DNA of 64,000 nt from the NCBI RefSeq assembly GCF_000183725.1, contig NC_014762.1:186001-250000 (forward strand). Direction: 5' to 3'. A program made the position numbers and the translations under genes. The DNA comes from Sulfuricurvum kujiense DSM 16994. Lineage in GTDB: Bacteria > Campylobacterota > Campylobacteria > Campylobacterales > Sulfurimonadaceae. Positions 8,272 to 18,357 of the stretch are shown here, piece after piece (positions within the stretch are counted from its first letter, which is position 1; every line of letters starts with the position of its first letter). The notes under the pieces are model-generated. The model was given only the letters and a program-made list of their open reading frames with translations, was not told the DNA's origin and did not search any database.

Positions 8272-9117
8272 ATGGCGATCAAAACCTATAAACCTACAAC
8301 CCCGAGCCGACGTTTCTATACTAACGTTGACAACTCGGATATCACGGCAAAAGCGTCTGTTCGTTCATTGTTGATCAAACTTCCGGCAGCTGCTGGGCGT
8401 AACAACAACGGTCGTATCACATCACGTCATAAAGAAGCGGGAGCTAAAAAGCTTTACCGTATCATCGATTTCAAACGTAACAAGTTCGGTGTAAACGGAA
8501 CTGTTGCAGCAATCGAATACGATCCGTACCGTAACTGCCGTATCGCTCTTATCAACTATGTAGACGGTGACAAACGTTACATCCTCCAACCAAAAGGTTT
8601 GGTAGTCGGTGATGTTGTTGCTGCTGCTGAGAGCGGTTTGGACATTAAAGCGGGTAACGCGATGAAATTGATGAACATCCCTGTGGGGACAACCGTTCAC
8701 AATATCGAACTTAAACCGGGCAAAGGTGGACAAATCGTCCGTTCAGCCGGAACATCTGCGCAAATCATGGGTCGTGAGGGGAAATACGTTTCTCTTCGTC
8801 TTCCGTCAAGTGAAATGCGTTATGTATTGGGTGAATGTATGGCGACTGTCGGTACTGTCGGTAACGAAGAGTACATCAACATCGTCCTTGGTAAAGCAGG
8901 TCGTACTCGTCATATGGGTATCCGTCCTCAAACGCGTGGTTCTGCGATGAACCCTATCGATCACCCGCATGGTGGTGGTGAAGGTAAAACGAATTCAGGA
9001 CGTCACCCGGTTACTCCGTGGGGTAAACCGACTAAAGGTGCTAAAACACGTAAGAAGAAAGCAAGTGATAAATTGATTATTACTCGCCGTAAACCAAATG
9101 CTAAAAGGGTAGGCTAA
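8272..9117 (+). CDS. rplB: Ribosomal protein L2
   Basis: 281 residues. Core 50S protein needed for subunit joining and peptidyl transfer. [11 protein letters not shown], the basic [20 protein letters not shown] and the C-terminal [14 protein letters not shown] with its conserved histidine are intact. The C-terminal tail is lysine/arginine-rich as usual. Followed by rpsS after two bases. Confidence 0.98.
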   Translation: MAIKTYKPTTPSRRFYTNVDNSDITAKASVRSLLIKLPAAAGRNNNGRITSRHKEAGAKKLYRIIDFKRNKFGVNGTVAAIEYDPYRNCRIALINYVDGDKRYILQPKGLVVGDVVAAAESGLDIKAGNAMKLMNIPVGTTVHNIELKPGKGGQIVRSAGTSAQIMGREGKYVSLRLPSSEMRYVLGECMATVGTVGNEEYINIVLGKAGRTRHMGIRPQTRGSAMNPIDHPHGGGEGKTNSGRHPVTPWGKPTKGAKTRKKKASDKLIITRRKPNAKRVG

Positions 9118-9119
9118 TC

Positions 9120-9401
9120 ATGGCTAGATCAGTAAAAAAAGGACCATTTGTTGATGGACACCTTATGAAAAAAGTGATTGCTGCCAAAGAGACGAAAAGC
9201 AACAAACCTATCAAAACCTGGTCACGCCGAAGCGTTGTTTTGCCAGACATGATCGGTTTAACGTTTAACGTTCACAATGGCCGTCAGTTTGTACCTGTTT
9301 TCGTAACGGAAAACCACATTGGTTACAAACTTGGTGAATTTGCACCAACACGTACATTTAAGGGCCATAAAGGTTCTGTACAAAAGAAAATCGGGAAATA
9401 A
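9120..9401 (+). CDS. rpsS: Ribosomal protein S19
   Basis: 93 residues. Forms a complex with S13 in the 30S head and contacts t[20 protein letters not shown] at the start, [14 protein letters not shown] in the middle and [15 protein letters not shown] at the end are the family signature. Standard position between rplB and rplV. Confidence 0.98.
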   Translation: MARSVKKGPFVDGHLMKKVIAAKETKSNKPIKTWSRRSVVLPDMIGLTFNVHNGRQFVPVFVTENHIGYKLGEFAPTRTFKGHKGSVQKKIGK

Positions 9402-9410
9402 GGAAGAGAT

Positions 9411-9728
9411 ATGGCAAGAGCACTATTAAAATTCGTTCGCGTATCTCCGACTAAATCTCGTTTGATCGCTCGCGAAGTTCAAGGTATGAATGCAGAGCAA
9501 GCAATGGCTGCATTGGAGTTCACTCCAAACAAAGCGGCAAAAATTATCGCTAAAGTGGTTGCGTCAGCAGTAGCTAACAGCGGTATTGATGCACAAGATT
9601 GTGTTATTAAATCATGCCGTGTAGATAACGGTCCTGTACTTAAACGTTTCACTCAACGTGCACGTGGTACGGCTTCTGGTATCCGTAAACCGACAGCACA
9701 CATTTTGGTAGAAGTAGAGGGTAAATAA
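9411..9728 (+). CDS. rplV: Ribosomal protein L22
   Basis: 105 residues. Contacts all domains of 23S rRNA; its beta hairpin lines the exit tunnel, a site of macrolide resistance changes in other species. [21 protein letters not shown] and the hairpin region [18 protein letters not shown] are recognisable. GGAAGAG precedes the ATG. Confidence 0.97.
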   Translation: MARALLKFVRVSPTKSRLIAREVQGMNAEQAMAALEFTPNKAAKIIAKVVASAVANSGIDAQDCVIKSCRVDNGPVLKRFTQRARGTASGIRKPTAHILVEVEGK

Positions 9729-9730
9729 TT

Positions 9731-10441
9731 ATGGGTCATAAAGTTAATCCTATCGGACTTCGTCTCGGTATCAACCGCAACTGGGAATCTCGCTGGTTCC
9801 CTAACTTTAAAACGGCTGCGGTTTCACTTGGCGAAGACCATAAAATCCGTACCTATTTGAAAAAAGAACTCTACTACGCCGGTGTGAGCAACATCGTAAT
9901 CGAGCGTACTGCGAAACGTCTTCGCGTTACTATCATTGCGGCTCGTCCGGGTATCATCATCGGTAAGAAAGGTTCTGACATTGAAAAAATCAAAGAATCT
10001 CTTCAAAACCTTATCGGTAAACCGGTAGCAGTTAACATCAAAGAAGAGAAAAAAGCACAAGCTTCTGCACAACTCGTTGCAGAAAACGTTGCGACTCAAC
10101 TAGAAAAACGTGTAGCGTTCCGCCGCGCGATGAAAAAAGTTATGCAAAATGCACAACGTGCAGGGGCTAAAGGTATTAAAGTTTCAGTTGCCGGCCGTCT
10201 TGGCGGTGCTGAGATCGCTCGTACTGAGTGGTACCTTGAAGGTCGCGTACCGTTGCATACACTTCGTGCAAAAATCGATTACGGTTTTGCTGAAGCGCAC
10301 ACCACTTACGGTGTAATCGGTATCAAAGTTTGGATTTTCAAAGGTGAGGTTCTCACTAAAGGAATTCAACCAGAAGCAAAAGAATCTAAAGAAGAGCGTG
10401 GCGAAGATCAACAACGTCGTCCACGACGAAAGGCTAACTAA
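9731..10441 (+). CDS. rpsC: Ribosomal protein S3
   Basis: 236 residues. KH-domain protein at the mRNA entry site of the 30S subunit. [14 protein letters not shown] starts the protein, the KH loop is [15 protein letters not shown], and the C-terminal domain has [21 protein letters not shown] basic, charged tail of about 20 residues follows the conserved part. Two bases separate it from rplV and two from rplP. Confidence 0.98.
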   Translation: MGHKVNPIGLRLGINRNWESRWFPNFKTAAVSLGEDHKIRTYLKKELYYAGVSNIVIERTAKRLRVTIIAARPGIIIGKKGSDIEKIKESLQNLIGKPVAVNIKEEKKAQASAQLVAENVATQLEKRVAFRRAMKKVMQNAQRAGAKGIKVSVAGRLGGAEIARTEWYLEGRVPLHTLRAKIDYGFAEAHTTYGVIGIKVWIFKGEVLTKGIQPEAKESKEERGEDQQRRPRRKAN

Positions 10442-10443
10442 TC

Positions 10444-10869
10444 ATGTTGATGCCTAAACGTACGAAATATCGTAAAATGATGAAAGGGCGTAACCGCGGT
10501 TACGCTACGAATGCCAACAAACTTGATTTCGGTTCAATCGGATTCAAGGCAACGGAAGCGGGACGTATCAACTCTCGCCAAATCGAAGCGGCTCGTATTG
10601 CAGCAAACCGTCATATCAAACGTCAAGGTAAAATCTGGATCCGTGTGTTCCCGGCTAAACCATTGACTGCCAAACCACTTGAAGTGCGTATGGGTAAAGG
10701 TAAAGGTTCTGTTGACCAATGGGTAATGAACATCAAACCAGGCCGTATCATTTTTGAAATGGGTGGTGTTGAAGAGACTCTTGCGCGTGAAGCATTATCG
10801 CTTGCGATGCAAAAACTTCCGTTCAAAACCAAAATTGTAACTGCGGAGATGAGCAATGAAATATACTGA
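10444..10869 (+). CDS. rplP: Ribosomal protein L16
   Basis: 141 residues. Needed for A-site tRNA binding on the 50S subunit. [19 protein letters not shown] is the expected start, and [12 protein letters not shown] and [15 protein letters not shown] are conserved. Its last 14 bases overlap the start of rpmC in another frame, the largest overlap in the operon. Confidence 0.97.
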   Translation: MLMPKRTKYRKMMKGRNRGYATNANKLDFGSIGFKATEAGRINSRQIEAARIAANRHIKRQGKIWIRVFPAKPLTAKPLEVRMGKGKGSVDQWVMNIKPGRIIFEMGGVEETLAREALSLAMQKLPFKTKIVTAEMSNEIY

Positions 10870-11041
10870 TTTGAACGGCAAAACAGCTGCTGAACTTCAA
10901 GGGATGCTCAAAGAGAAAAAGATTGAGCTTTTCACTTTGAAAATTAAGCAAAAAATGATGCAATTGACTAACACGAGCGAACTTCGCACGGCAAAGAAAG
11001 ACATTGCACGCATTAACACTGCTATGAACGCAGTGAAGTAA
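10856..11041 (+). CDS. rpmC: Ribosomal protein L29
   Basis: 61 residues, two helices; lies near the tunnel exit beside L23. [20 protein letters not shown] and the end [15 protein letters not shown] fit the family. The start codon lies inside rplP, so translation is probably coupled. Confidence 0.95.
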   Translation: MKYTDLNGKTAAELQGMLKEKKIELFTLKIKQKMMQLTNTSELRTAKKDIARINTAMNAVK

Positions 11042-11051
11042 GGGCTAAGCT

Positions 11052-11303
11052 ATGACACATAAACGTGAAATTCAAGGTATCGTAGTGACTAAGGCCGGCG
11101 AAAAAACAGCAACTATCGTTGTTGAGCGCCGTGTTATGCATCCGCGTTACCACAAAACGGTAAAACGTTTCAAAAAATATATGATTCATGACGAAAACAA
11201 CCAACTTAACATTGGTGATGAAGTGATCGCGATCGAGTGCCGCCCACTTTCAAAAAGCAAATCGTTTCGTCTTAAAACTCTTGTTAAAGGAGTGAATGCA
11301 TGA
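11052..11303 (+). CDS. rpsQ: Ribosomal protein S17
   Basis: 83 residues, OB fold; an early assembler of the 30S body. [21 protein letters not shown] and the [19 protein letters not shown] stretch are typical. Its stop overlaps the rplN start by four bases (ATGA). Confidence 0.96.
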   Translation: MTHKREIQGIVVTKAGEKTATIVVERRVMHPRYHKTVKRFKKYMIHDENNQLNIGDEVIAIECRPLSKSKSFRLKTLVKGVNA

Positions 11304-11668
11304 TTCAAAGTTTTACTCGTTTAGCGGTAGCCGATAACACAGGAGCTAAAGAGCTTATGTGTATCAAGGTTCTTGGCGGTTCAAAACGTCGTTATGCAAC
11401 AGTAGGTGATGTTATCATCGCTTCTGTTAAAAAAGCGGCTCCAACCGGTAAGATCAAAAAAGGTCAAGTTGTTACAGCAGTTGTTGTACGTACGAAAAAA
11501 GAAGTTCACCGTGAAAACGGTTCACTTATCCGTTTCGACGAAAATGCAGCCGTAATCCTTGATAAAAAACGTGAGCCGATCGGTACACGTATTTTCGGAC
11601 CAGTAAGCCGTGAAGTTCGTTATGCTGGATTCATGAAAATCGTATCACTTGCTCCAGAGGTTGTATGA
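11300..11668 (+). CDS. rplN: Ribosomal protein L14
   Basis: 122 residues, a highly conserved intersubunit protein. [34 protein letters not shown] and [16 protein letters not shown] match the family throughout. Four-base overlaps join it to rpsQ before and rplX after. Confidence 0.98.
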   Translation: MIQSFTRLAVADNTGAKELMCIKVLGGSKRRYATVGDVIIASVKKAAPTGKIKKGQVVTAVVVRTKKEVHRENGSLIRFDENAAVILDKKREPIGTRIFGPVSREVRYAGFMKIVSLAPEVV

Positions 11669-11898
11669 TGGCAAAATTTAATTTCAAAAAAGGCGATATC
11701 GTTGAAGTAATCGCCGGTGACGATAAAGGGACTAAAGCAGAATTGCTTCAAGTTATGCCTAAGAAAAACAAAGTAATCGTTAAAGGTTGCCGTGTTGCTA
11801 AAAAAGCAATCAAACCTAGCGAACAAAATCCACAAGGCGGATTTTTGAACAAAGAGATGCCGATCGATGCATCGAATGTCCGCAAAGTAGAGGCATAA
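11665..11898 (+). CDS. rplX: Ribosomal protein L24
   Basis: 77 residues with a KOW motif near the N-terminus ([20 protein letters not shown]); initiator of 50S assembly. It is shorter than the E. coli protein (about 104), as in other Campylobacterota. Either of two adjacent ATG codons (11665 or 11668) may be used; the first gives the usual ATGA overlap with rplN. Confidence 0.95.
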   Translation: MMAKFNFKKGDIVEVIAGDDKGTKAELLQVMPKKNKVIVKGCRVAKKAIKPSEQNPQGGFLNKEMPIDASNVRKVEA

Positions 11899-11900
11899 TC

Positions 11901-12446
11901 ATGGCACGACTAAAAGATAAATATTTGGCTCTTAAACCAGAGCTTCAAACAACTTTAGGGATTGCAAACGTAATGCAAGTTCCTGCTTTGGAAAAAGTGA
12001 TCATCTCTGTCGGTTGTGGTTTTGCCATGAAAGACAATAAATTGATCCAAAACATCCAAGACACGATCAGCAACATTGCCGGTCAACGTGCGATGGTTGT
12101 TAATGCTCGCAAATCAGTTGCGGGATTTAAAGTACGTGAAGGGATGCCGGTCGGTGTTAAAGTGACACTACGCGGTGCTCAAATGTATGATTTCATGGAC
12201 AAATTGATCTCTGTATCACTTCCGCGTGTTAAAGACTTCCGTGGTATTCCACGTAACGGTTTTGACGGTCGCGGTAACTACAACTTCGGTATTACCGAAC
12301 AGTTGATTTTCCCGGAAGTTGATTACGATTCAATTATGCAAATCCACGGGATGAACATCACTGTGGTTACATCTGCAACAGCTGACAAAGATGCGTTCAA
12401 GCTTCTTGAAATGCTCGGTATGCCGTTTGCTAAAGGGAGAGAATAA
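11901..12446 (+). CDS. rplE: Ribosomal protein L5
   Basis: 181 residues; binds 5S rRNA and joins it to the central protuberance. [41 protein letters not shown] and the C-terminal [20 protein letters not shown] are typical. The TAATG junction couples it to rpsN. Confidence 0.98.
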   Translation: MARLKDKYLALKPELQTTLGIANVMQVPALEKVIISVGCGFAMKDNKLIQNIQDTISNIAGQRAMVVNARKSVAGFKVREGMPVGVKVTLRGAQMYDFMDKLISVSLPRVKDFRGIPRNGFDGRGNYNFGITEQLIFPEVDYDSIMQIHGMNITVVTSATADKDAFKLLEMLGMPFAKGRE

Positions 12447-12631
12447 TGGCTAAGAAGTCAATGATCGCTAAAGCGGCGCGTACACCTAAGTTCGCAGTTC
12501 GTGCTTATACTCGTTGTCAGATCTGCGGTCGTCCGCACTCTGTCATCAGTGATTTTGGAATTTGTCGCGTTTGCTTCCGTAAAATGGCAAACGAAGGGTT
12601 GATCCCAGGCGTTAGAAAGTCAAGCTGGTAA
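12446..12631 (+). CDS. rpsN: Ribosomal protein S14, zinc-binding type
   Basis: 61 residues. This is the short zinc form: CQIC and CRVC pairs (C-x2-C ... C-x2-C) build a zinc ribbon around [11 protein letters not shown]. Proteobacteria such as E. coli carry the longer cysteine-free form, while Campylobacterota carry this one. One-base overlap with rplE; a 42-base gap follows before rpsH. Confidence 0.97.
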   Translation: MAKKSMIAKAARTPKFAVRAYTRCQICGRPHSVISDFGICRVCFRKMANEGLIPGVRKSSW

Positions 12632-12673
12632 TTCCGGCTCGATACTGCTTACGACTAAGATAAGGAAATATAA

Positions 12674-13069
12674 ATGATTAATGATTTGATCGCGGATTCG
12701 TTGACTCGTATCCGTAATGCGGCTATGCGTCGTTTAGATTCTACAACATTGGTACACTCTAAAGTTGTAGAAGCTGTGGTTGCCATTTTGGCAGACAAAG
12801 GCTACATCGAGAGCTTTAACGTTGTTGAAGACGGCGTTAAAAAAACAATCAATGTAGTATTGAAATACGACGAAAAAGGTCGTACGGTTATTAATGAAGT
12901 AAAACGTGTCTCTAAACCGGGACGTCGTGTTTACAAAGGTAAAGATGAACTAAAACGTTTCAAAAACGGTTACGGTACCATCATTGTCAGCAGTTCTAAA
13001 GGGGTTCTTCCTAACGATAAAGCATTCGAGCTTGGCGTAGGCGGAGAAGTCCTTTGTACAATTTGGTAA
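12674..13069 (+). CDS. rpsH: Ribosomal protein S8
   Basis: 131 residues; binds the central domain of 16S rRNA and, in E. coli, represses the spc operon through the L5 region. [32 protein letters not shown] and GGEVLCTIW at the end are the family signature. AAGGAAATATAA precedes the ATG. Confidence 0.98.
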   Translation: MINDLIADSLTRIRNAAMRRLDSTTLVHSKVVEAVVAILADKGYIESFNVVEDGVKKTINVVLKYDEKGRTVINEVKRVSKPGRRVYKGKDELKRFKNGYGTIIVSSSKGVLPNDKAFELGVGGEVLCTIW

Positions 13070-13078
13070 GGAGATAAG

Positions 13079-13615
13079 ATGTCACGTATTGGAAAACTTC
13101 CTATTTCTATCCCTGCTGATGTAAAAGCAACGCTTGAGGGAACTGTATTGACATTTACCAAAGGTGCAACAACACAGACCTTGGATACTCTTGGTAACTG
13201 CGGTGTAGCGCTTGACGGTAATACTTTGACGTTTAGCACAAATTCTGATCAACGTACTGATCGCGCTTTCTGGGGCACATACCGTGCATTGGCAGCAAAC
13301 ATCATTACAGGTTTGACTACCGGTTTTGAGAAAAAACTGGAAATCAACGGGGTTGGTTATCGTGCAGCGGTTAACGGGAATGTATTGAATCTTCAACTCG
13401 GTTTCAGTCATGATATCAACTACGATATTCCAGCCGGAATTTCAATGGCAGTTGAGAAAAACGTTATCAGCATCAAAGGTGCAGACAAACAACAAGTTGG
13501 TCAAATCGCTGCTGAGATCCGATCATTCCGTCCACCTGAGCCGTACAAAGGTAAAGGTGTTAAATATTCTGATGAGACTATCCTGCGTAAAGCCGGTAAG
13601 ACATCTAAGAAATAA
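13079..13615 (+). CDS. rplF: Ribosomal protein L6
   Basis: 178 residues, two similar domains; near the sarcin-ricin loop of the 50S subunit. [35 protein letters not shown] and [16 protein letters not shown] are typical. GGAGATAAG precedes the ATG, nine bases after rpsH. Confidence 0.98.
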   Translation: MSRIGKLPISIPADVKATLEGTVLTFTKGATTQTLDTLGNCGVALDGNTLTFSTNSDQRTDRAFWGTYRALAANIITGLTTGFEKKLEINGVGYRAAVNGNVLNLQLGFSHDINYDIPAGISMAVEKNVISIKGADKQQVGQIAAEIRSFRPPEPYKGKGVKYSDETILRKAGKTSKK

Positions 13616-13626
13616 GGAGCGATGAA

Positions 13627-13983
13627 ATGACAGGTAAAACACTTAAAAACAAATCGGCAAAACGTCTTCAGCGTAAGCGCCGTATTCGCTCTAAAATTTC
13701 TGGATGCGCGTCATTGCCGCGTGTTTCTATTTTCCGCTCAAACCGCTACATCAGCGCGCAAGCGATCAATGATGAAGCAGCGGTAACATTAGCAGCAGTA
13801 CACTCAAAAACTTTGGGTCTTAAAGCGAACAAAGCCGATGCTGAAAAAGCGGCGGCAGTATTTGCTAAAAACCTCAAAGATGCCGGGATCAGTGAAGTTA
13901 CGTTCGATCGTAACGGATTTTTGTATCACGGTGTTGTAAAAGCGTTTGCCGAAGCACTTCGTGCAAATGAAATCAAGTTTTAA
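13627..13983 (+). CDS. rplR: Ribosomal protein L18
   Basis: 118 residues; binds 5S rRNA with L5. The basic start KSAKRLQRKRRIRSKISG and the end FDRNGFLYHGVVKAFAEALR are conserved. GGAG precedes the ATG; six bases separate it from rpsE. Confidence 0.97.
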   Translation: MTGKTLKNKSAKRLQRKRRIRSKISGCASLPRVSIFRSNRYISAQAINDEAAVTLAAVHSKTLGLKANKADAEKAAAVFAKNLKDAGISEVTFDRNGFLYHGVVKAFAEALRANEIKF

Positions 13984-13989
13984 GGGCTG

Positions 13990-14436
13990 ATGATGCAAGC
14001 GATTAACAGAGAAGAATTTTCAGAAGCGATTGTAAACATCGGTCGTGTAACTAAAGTTGTAAAGGGTGGTAGACGTTTTCGTTTTACCGCTCTAGTCGTT
14101 GTAGGAAATAAAAAAGGAACCGTAGGTTACGGAGTCGGAAAAGCGAAAGAAGTTCCAGACGCTATCCGTAAAGCGGTCGACGAAGCGTTCAAAAATTTGA
14201 CAGAAGTTAAGATCAAAGGTACTACCATTGCTCATGACATCGAAGTTAAATATAACGCGAGTCGTATCTTGCTTAAACCTGCATCAGAAGGTACAGGGGT
14301 TATCGCCGGTGGCGCTACCCGTCCGGTACTTGAGCTTGCGGGAATCCAAGACATTTTGACGAAGTCTTTGGGTTCTAACAATCCAAACACCGTGGTACGT
14401 GCAACAATCGATGCACTATCACGTATTAAAGGATAA
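13990..14436 (+). CDS. rpsE: Ribosomal protein S5
   Basis: 148 residues; double-stranded-RNA-binding fold at the mRNA entry site, important for decoding fidelity. [20 protein letters not shown] and [17 protein letters not shown] are the family signature, and [17 protein letters not shown] follows. In many bacteria rpmD (L30) comes next; here rplO follows directly after three bases. Confidence 0.98.
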   Translation: MMQAINREEFSEAIVNIGRVTKVVKGGRRFRFTALVVVGNKKGTVGYGVGKAKEVPDAIRKAVDEAFKNLTEVKIKGTTIAHDIEVKYNASRILLKPASEGTGVIAGGATRPVLELAGIQDILTKSLGSNNPNTVVRATIDALSRIKG

Positions 14437-14439
14437 GCG

Positions 14440-14838
14440 ATGGCATTAGAAAACCTTACTCCTGCTGAGGGTTCTACCCACAGCAAAAAACGTCTTGGAC
14501 GTGGTCAAGGAAGCGGTCAGGGTAAAACTGCCGGTAAAGGTCACAAAGGTCAAAAAGCGCGTAAAGGTTACAATGAAAAACGTAACTTTGAGGGTGGACA
14601 ACAACCACTTGCTCGCCGTTTGCCGAAATTCGGTTTTACATCACGTGTTGTTAAACCGACAACAATCAATGTTGAAAAAGTAAAAGAGATTGCCGCACTT
14701 TCGGAAATCACTATGGAAACCATCCGTAGTGTACACCGATTGGCAAAATCGGTTGTCAGCGTTAAACTTGTTGGCGCAAGCGCTAAAGATTTAGCATCTA
14801 AAATCAAAGATGAAAACGTTACAACAACTGGTAACTAA
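14440..14838 (+). CDS. rplO: Ribosomal protein L15
   Basis: 132 residues; late-assembly 50S protein. The glycine- and basic-rich N-terminus ([20 protein letters not shown]) and [12 protein letters not shown] are typical. The stop overlaps the secY start by one base (TAATG), joining ribosomal and translocon genes. Confidence 0.97.
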   Translation: MALENLTPAEGSTHSKKRLGRGQGSGQGKTAGKGHKGQKARKGYNEKRNFEGGQQPLARRLPKFGFTSRVVKPTTINVEKVKEIAALSEITMETIRSVHRLAKSVVSVKLVGASAKDLASKIKDENVTTTGN

Positions 14839-16100
14839 TGAACCAACAACTTGTAAACAAGATCTTAATTACGATCGGTTTTCTTTTCATCTACCGTCTA
14901 CTGGCATACGTGCCGGTACCGGGTGTTGACACAGCCGTTATCGCTTCATTTTTTAACTCTCATCAAGCTGACGCGTTAGGTCTATTCAATATGTTCAGCG
15001 GTAACGCCGTAGAACGTCTCTCGATCATCTCTCTGGGTATCATGCCTTATATCACCGCATCTATCATCATGGAACTTTTAGCAGCGACTTTCCCTAACTT
15101 AGCGCAAATGAAAAAAGAGCGTGACGGTATGGTTAAATACATGCAAATTATCCGTTATGCAACGATAGTGATTACGATTGTTCAGGCAATCGGAGTGAGC
15201 GTCGGACTGCAAAGCATGACCGGACAAGACGGCGCGAGCGCTATTTTGGTCGATCACAGTACATTTGTAACGTTGGCAGTCGTTTCGATGCTTGCGGGGA
15301 CAATGTTGTTGATGTGGATCGGTGAGCAGATTACGCAAAGCGGAATCGGGAACGGTGTGTCGTTAATCATTTTTGCGGGGATTGTTTCGGCAATTCCGAG
15401 TGCGATTTCGCAAGCAGTAACAATGGTAAATACCGGAGCGATGGGATTCTTGTCGTTACTTGGAATTATTGCCCTTATTATTGCAACGATTTTGGTCATC
15501 ATCTATGTTGAGCTTGGAGAACGCCGTATACCGGTTACCTATGCGAAAAAGACGATGATGCAAAATCAAAATAAACGGGTTATGAACTACATTCCGGTCA
15601 AAGTGAATCTTTCAGGGGTTATTCCGGTTATTTTCGCTTCGGCTATTTTGATGTTCCCGATGACTGTTATGTCTTCGAGCACTAATCCGACGGTTCAAGC
15701 GATTGCAGACGTACTTAACCCGAACCATTATTTCTTTAACTTTTTGACATTTCTATTTGTTGTATTTTTTGCGTTTTTCTATGCGTCAATCGTGTTCAAT
15801 GCAAAAGATATTTCAGAGAATCTTAAACGTCAAGGCGGATTTATCCCTGGTGTTAGACCGGGTGAATCAACGAAAGAGTTTTTGAATGACACGGCGGGAC
15901 GTTTGACGATTACCGGGGCTATTTATCTCGGATTGATCGCAACATTGCCGTGGGTTATCGTTAAAGCGATGGGAGTACCGTTCTTCTTCGGAGGGACGGC
16001 GGTTTTGATCGTTGTTCAGGTTGCACTGGATACGATGCGTCGTATTGAAGCGCAAGTGTACATGTCTAAATATCAAACCCTCAGCGCGGTTGGCCTGTAA
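14838..16100 (+). CDS. secY: Preprotein translocase subunit SecY
   Basis: 420 residues, ten membrane spans; the channel of the Sec translocon. The plug region after span 1, FNMFSGNAVERLSIISLGIMP, IGEQITQSGIGNGVSLIIFA and the cytoplasmic loops YVELGERRIPVTYAKK and GFIPGVRPGESTKEFL match the family. It works with SecE, SecG and SecA, which are not in the window. Position after rplO is standard. Confidence 0.98.
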   Translation: MNQQLVNKILITIGFLFIYRLLAYVPVPGVDTAVIASFFNSHQADALGLFNMFSGNAVERLSIISLGIMPYITASIIMELLAATFPNLAQMKKERDGMVKYMQIIRYATIVITIVQAIGVSVGLQSMTGQDGASAILVDHSTFVTLAVVSMLAGTMLLMWIGEQITQSGIGNGVSLIIFAGIVSAIPSAISQAVTMVNTGAMGFLSLLGIIALIIATILVIIYVELGERRIPVTYAKKTMMQNQNKRVMNYIPVKVNLSGVIPVIFASAILMFPMTVMSSSTNPTVQAIADVLNPNHYFFNFLTFLFVVFFAFFYASIVFNAKDISENLKRQGGFIPGVRPGESTKEFLNDTAGRLTITGAIYLGLIATLPWVIVKAMGVPFFFGGTAVLIVVQVALDTMRRIEAQVYMSKYQTLSAVGL

Positions 16101-16102
16101 CA

Positions 16103-16861
16103 ATGGCGATTGCGCTACGCAAAAACAGTGAAATAGAACTTCTTCGTTCCGCCAATAAAATTGTTGCCGGGACATTGGAGCTGTTGGCTCAACATACAAA
16201 GCCCGGGATGACCCTGAAAGAGCTTGACGCTATTGGTGAGGAGTATATCCGTAGCCAAGGCGCTATCCCCTCTTTTAAAGGGCTCTACGGATTTCCGAAT
16301 GCTGTTTGTACCTCTGTCAATGATGTCATTATTCATGGTATCCCGACCGATTATGCTCTAAAAGAGGGTGATATTGTTGGATTTGATGTCGGTACAAAAA
16401 AGGGTGGTTATTTCGGCGATGCGGCTATATCAGTCGGTGTCGGGAAAATTTCTCAAGAAGATGAAGCTTTGATCGCCTGCGCGAAAGATGCTTTGTATTT
16501 CGCCATAGATATTATTCAAGACGGGATGCGCTTTAAAGAGCTCTCTTATGAGATTGAACAATTTATCAATGGGCGGGGATTTGTCCCGCTAAGAGGGTTC
16601 TGCGGGCACGGCATCGGCAAAAAACCGCATGAAGAACCTGAAATACCCAATTATTTGGACGGGAACAATGCCAAAGCGGGTCCAAAGATCAAAAACGGAA
16701 TGGTTTTTTGTCTGGAACCGATGATTTGCCAAAAAGAGGGGACTTCCAAAATTTTGGCAAACGGTTGGGATGTGGTTAGTACGGACGGGCTGAGAGGCTC
16801 TCATTACGAGCATACGGTTGCAATAATCAACGGTAGAGCTGAAATATTATCAATCGCGTAA
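16103..16861 (+). CDS. map: Methionine aminopeptidase, type I
   Basis: 252 residues; removes the initiator methionine from nascent proteins using a two-metal site. The metal ligands can be seen in order: [16 protein letters not shown] (two Asp), [12 protein letters not shown] (His), MVFCLEPM (Glu) and the late Glu in the region before the end; [10 protein letters not shown] holds the substrate histidine. It starts two bases after secY and is followed by infA, the usual Campylobacterota order. Confidence 0.97.
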   Translation: MAIALRKNSEIELLRSANKIVAGTLELLAQHTKPGMTLKELDAIGEEYIRSQGAIPSFKGLYGFPNAVCTSVNDVIIHGIPTDYALKEGDIVGFDVGTKKGGYFGDAAISVGVGKISQEDEALIACAKDALYFAIDIIQDGMRFKELSYEIEQFINGRGFVPLRGFCGHGIGKKPHEEPEIPNYLDGNNAKAGPKIKNGMVFCLEPMICQKEGTSKILANGWDVVSTDGLRGSHYEHTVAIINGRAEILSIA

Positions 16862-16871
16862 AGGAATAAAA

Positions 16872-17090
16872 ATGGCAAAAGATGATGTCATTGAAGTAGA
16901 CGGAAAGATTATTGAGGCACTACCCAATGCAACGTTTCGTGTTGAGTTGCCGAATGGTCATGTGATTTTGTGTCATATCGCAGGAAAAATGCGTATGCAC
17001 TACATTAAGATTCTCCCAGGTGATACGGTGAAAATCGAACTTACTCCATACAGTTTGGACAAAGGGCGAATTACCTATCGCTACAAATAA
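16872..17090 (+). CDS. infA: Translation initiation factor IF-1
   Basis: 72 residues, a single OB fold that blocks the A site during initiation. [20 protein letters not shown] and [18 protein letters not shown] are the family signature. AAGGAATAAAA precedes the ATG. Last gene of the operon here: rpmJ and the rpsM-rpsK-rpsD-rpoA-rplQ group, which follow infA in many bacteria, are absent from this position. Confidence 0.98.
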   Translation: MAKDDVIEVDGKIIEALPNATFRVELPNGHVILCHIAGKMRMHYIKILPGDTVKIELTPYSLDKGRITYRYK

Positions 17091-17092
17091 AT

Positions 17093-17126
17093 CTTCCCCT
17101 TAGCGGGAAGCCTATAACTATTTTTT
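17093..17126 (+). terminator. Possible terminator of the S10-secY-map-infA operon
   Basis: A six-base stem (17093-17098 with 17105-17110) lies just after the infA stop, with a run of six T at 17121-17126. The T run is ten bases away from the stem, so the structure is not a textbook terminator. Confidence 0.4.
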
Positions 17127-17144
17127 GATAAGGGATTTTCATTT

Positions 17145-17786
17145 ATGAAAAAATACTTATACCTGCTCTTCTTTCTTGTTACTCCACTCTTTTCTTCGGA
17201 AGGACAACAATCTTTTTGGGAAACCTATACGGATGCTCTGCGCGGTAACAAAGAAGCGCAGTTTCAAGTCGGCGTTATATTTGAGCGCGGAATCGGTAGA
17301 GAGGAAAATCAGTCGCTGGCGGCACAATGGTTTGAAAAATCGGCAGAACAAGGGCATGTGGACGCGCAATACAATGTAGCGATCATGTATGCGGCCGGAC
17401 GGGGAGTCGACGTGGATGAGGGTAAAGCGATGATGTGGCTTGCCAAAGCGGCGAAACAAAAAGATAAAGAAGCACGAAAACTACTTAACGACATTATTGA
17501 CGGGAAACTGGATAAAAAATCATCCGATGCCGTAAATAATTATCATGATGCAGTTTCGGACAACTCTTTCGAAATGATCACCCCGACAACCCTGATGACA
17601 AAAGAGGGTGCAAAAGTCTGCGACCAAAAAGGGATATGTATCGCACTTAAGGCTAATACAGCTTTAACGTCAACATCAAAAAACAGGCAATTCTATAAAA
17701 TAAGCGGAACGGTCACTAAAAAAGGGTGGCAAGAGTATAAAAAAGAGGGTTGGATTGATGAGAACAGCGTCGAGATACGACGCTGA
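17145..17786 (+). CDS. Periplasmic Sel1-repeat protein with C-terminal SH3-like domain
   Basis: 213 residues. Signal peptide MKKYLYLLFFLVTPLFS, then two Sel1-type repeats (about 38-108, with AQFQVGVIFERGIG, AAQWFEKSAEQGHVDAQYNV and MYAAGRGVDVD), a linker, and a C-terminal part (from about 145) with VCDQKGICIALKANTALT and WQEYKKEGWIDENSVEI that looks like a bacterial SH3 domain. Sel1 proteins are scaffolds and include beta-lactamase-like HcpA proteins of Helicobacter, though few cysteines are seen here. Its partner is unknown. It lies just past the ribosomal operon and may be read from it. Confidence 0.75.
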   Translation: MKKYLYLLFFLVTPLFSSEGQQSFWETYTDALRGNKEAQFQVGVIFERGIGREENQSLAAQWFEKSAEQGHVDAQYNVAIMYAAGRGVDVDEGKAMMWLAKAAKQKDKEARKLLNDIIDGKLDKKSSDAVNNYHDAVSDNSFEMITPTTLMTKEGAKVCDQKGICIALKANTALTSTSKNRQFYKISGTVTKKGWQEYKKEGWIDENSVEIRR

Positions 17787-17794
17787 TGGGGGTC

Positions 17795-18112
17795 TTATTC
17801 TTTAATGTAGCTGCAGCAGTAGTCGCTGATCGTTTTGACTTTTAGGTTAAAAGAGCTGTTCGCCGGAACTTCGAAACTCATCGGCCCGTTGATCGTGATC
17901 CATGCATCTGAACCAGGAAGCTGAATATCCATTTCTCCGCTCATAATTTCCATGATCTCTTTATCGGCTGTACCGAACGTATATTCTCCCGGAGCCATGA
18001 TCCCGAGAGTTTTGATACTACCGTCGGCAAAGTGAACTGTACGGCTGGTAACTTTTCCGTCGAAATAAACATTGGCTTTTTTGTCGATAGTGACGTTGAT
18101 GAACTGTGACAT
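17795..18112 (-). CDS. ppnP: Pyrimidine/purine nucleoside phosphorylase PpnP (DUF1255)
   Basis: 105 residues, one cupin fold. Members split nucleosides with phosphate to free base and ribose 1-phosphate. [37 protein letters not shown] and [13 protein letters not shown] fit the YaiE/PpnP family throughout. Two ATGs are possible; the second (18112) is preferred because AAAAGG then has normal spacing, while the first (18118) would touch it. A -10 box overlaps the stop codon of the upstream gene. Confidence 0.9.
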   Translation of the reverse strand: MSQFINVTIDKKANVYFDGKVTSRTVHFADGSIKTLGIMAPGEYTFGTADKEIMEIMSGEMDIQLPGSDAWITINGPMSFEVPANSSFNLKVKTISDYCCSYIKE

Positions 18113-18140
18113 ACACATCCTTTTGTAAAATAGTGGCGCA

Positions 18141-18146
18141 ATTATA
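18141..18146 (-). promoter_or_regulatory. -10 box of ppnP
   Basis: TATAAT on the minus strand overlaps the stop codon of the 71-residue gene and lies 28 bases before the ppnP ATG, leaving room for the AAAAGG site. Confidence 0.45.
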
Positions 18147-18357
18147 GCGGATTGAGTTCCTGCTTGATCTTTTTAGGCAAGTGGGCAAACGGGAAATCGG
18201 TAACAATTTTTGTCTCTGTTCCATCTTTGATATGAACTTCCAGAAGCATCGAATCACGGTTAAAGCTGATAAGGGTATAGGTTTGATCGTTTTCCGTGTA
18301 GACGAGATTACGGGCCTTTAAGTGGGTAAAAGGGCTTTTGCGTGGTCTATATCCCAT
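18142..18357 (-). CDS. Small conserved-looking hypothetical protein
   Basis: 71 residues, not recognised. Starts [20 protein letters not shown] with a basic N-terminus, then short beta-type stretches ([20 protein letters not shown]) and ends [13 protein letters not shown]; probably a small soluble beta protein. Its start overlaps the end of cvfB by 11 bases, so it is in that operon and may be coupled to it. A nucleic-acid-related role would fit the neighbour but has no direct support. Confidence 0.6.
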   Translation of the reverse strand: MGYRPRKSPFTHLKARNLVYTENDQTYTLISFNRDSMLLEVHIKDGTETKIVTDFPFAHLPKKIKQELNPL

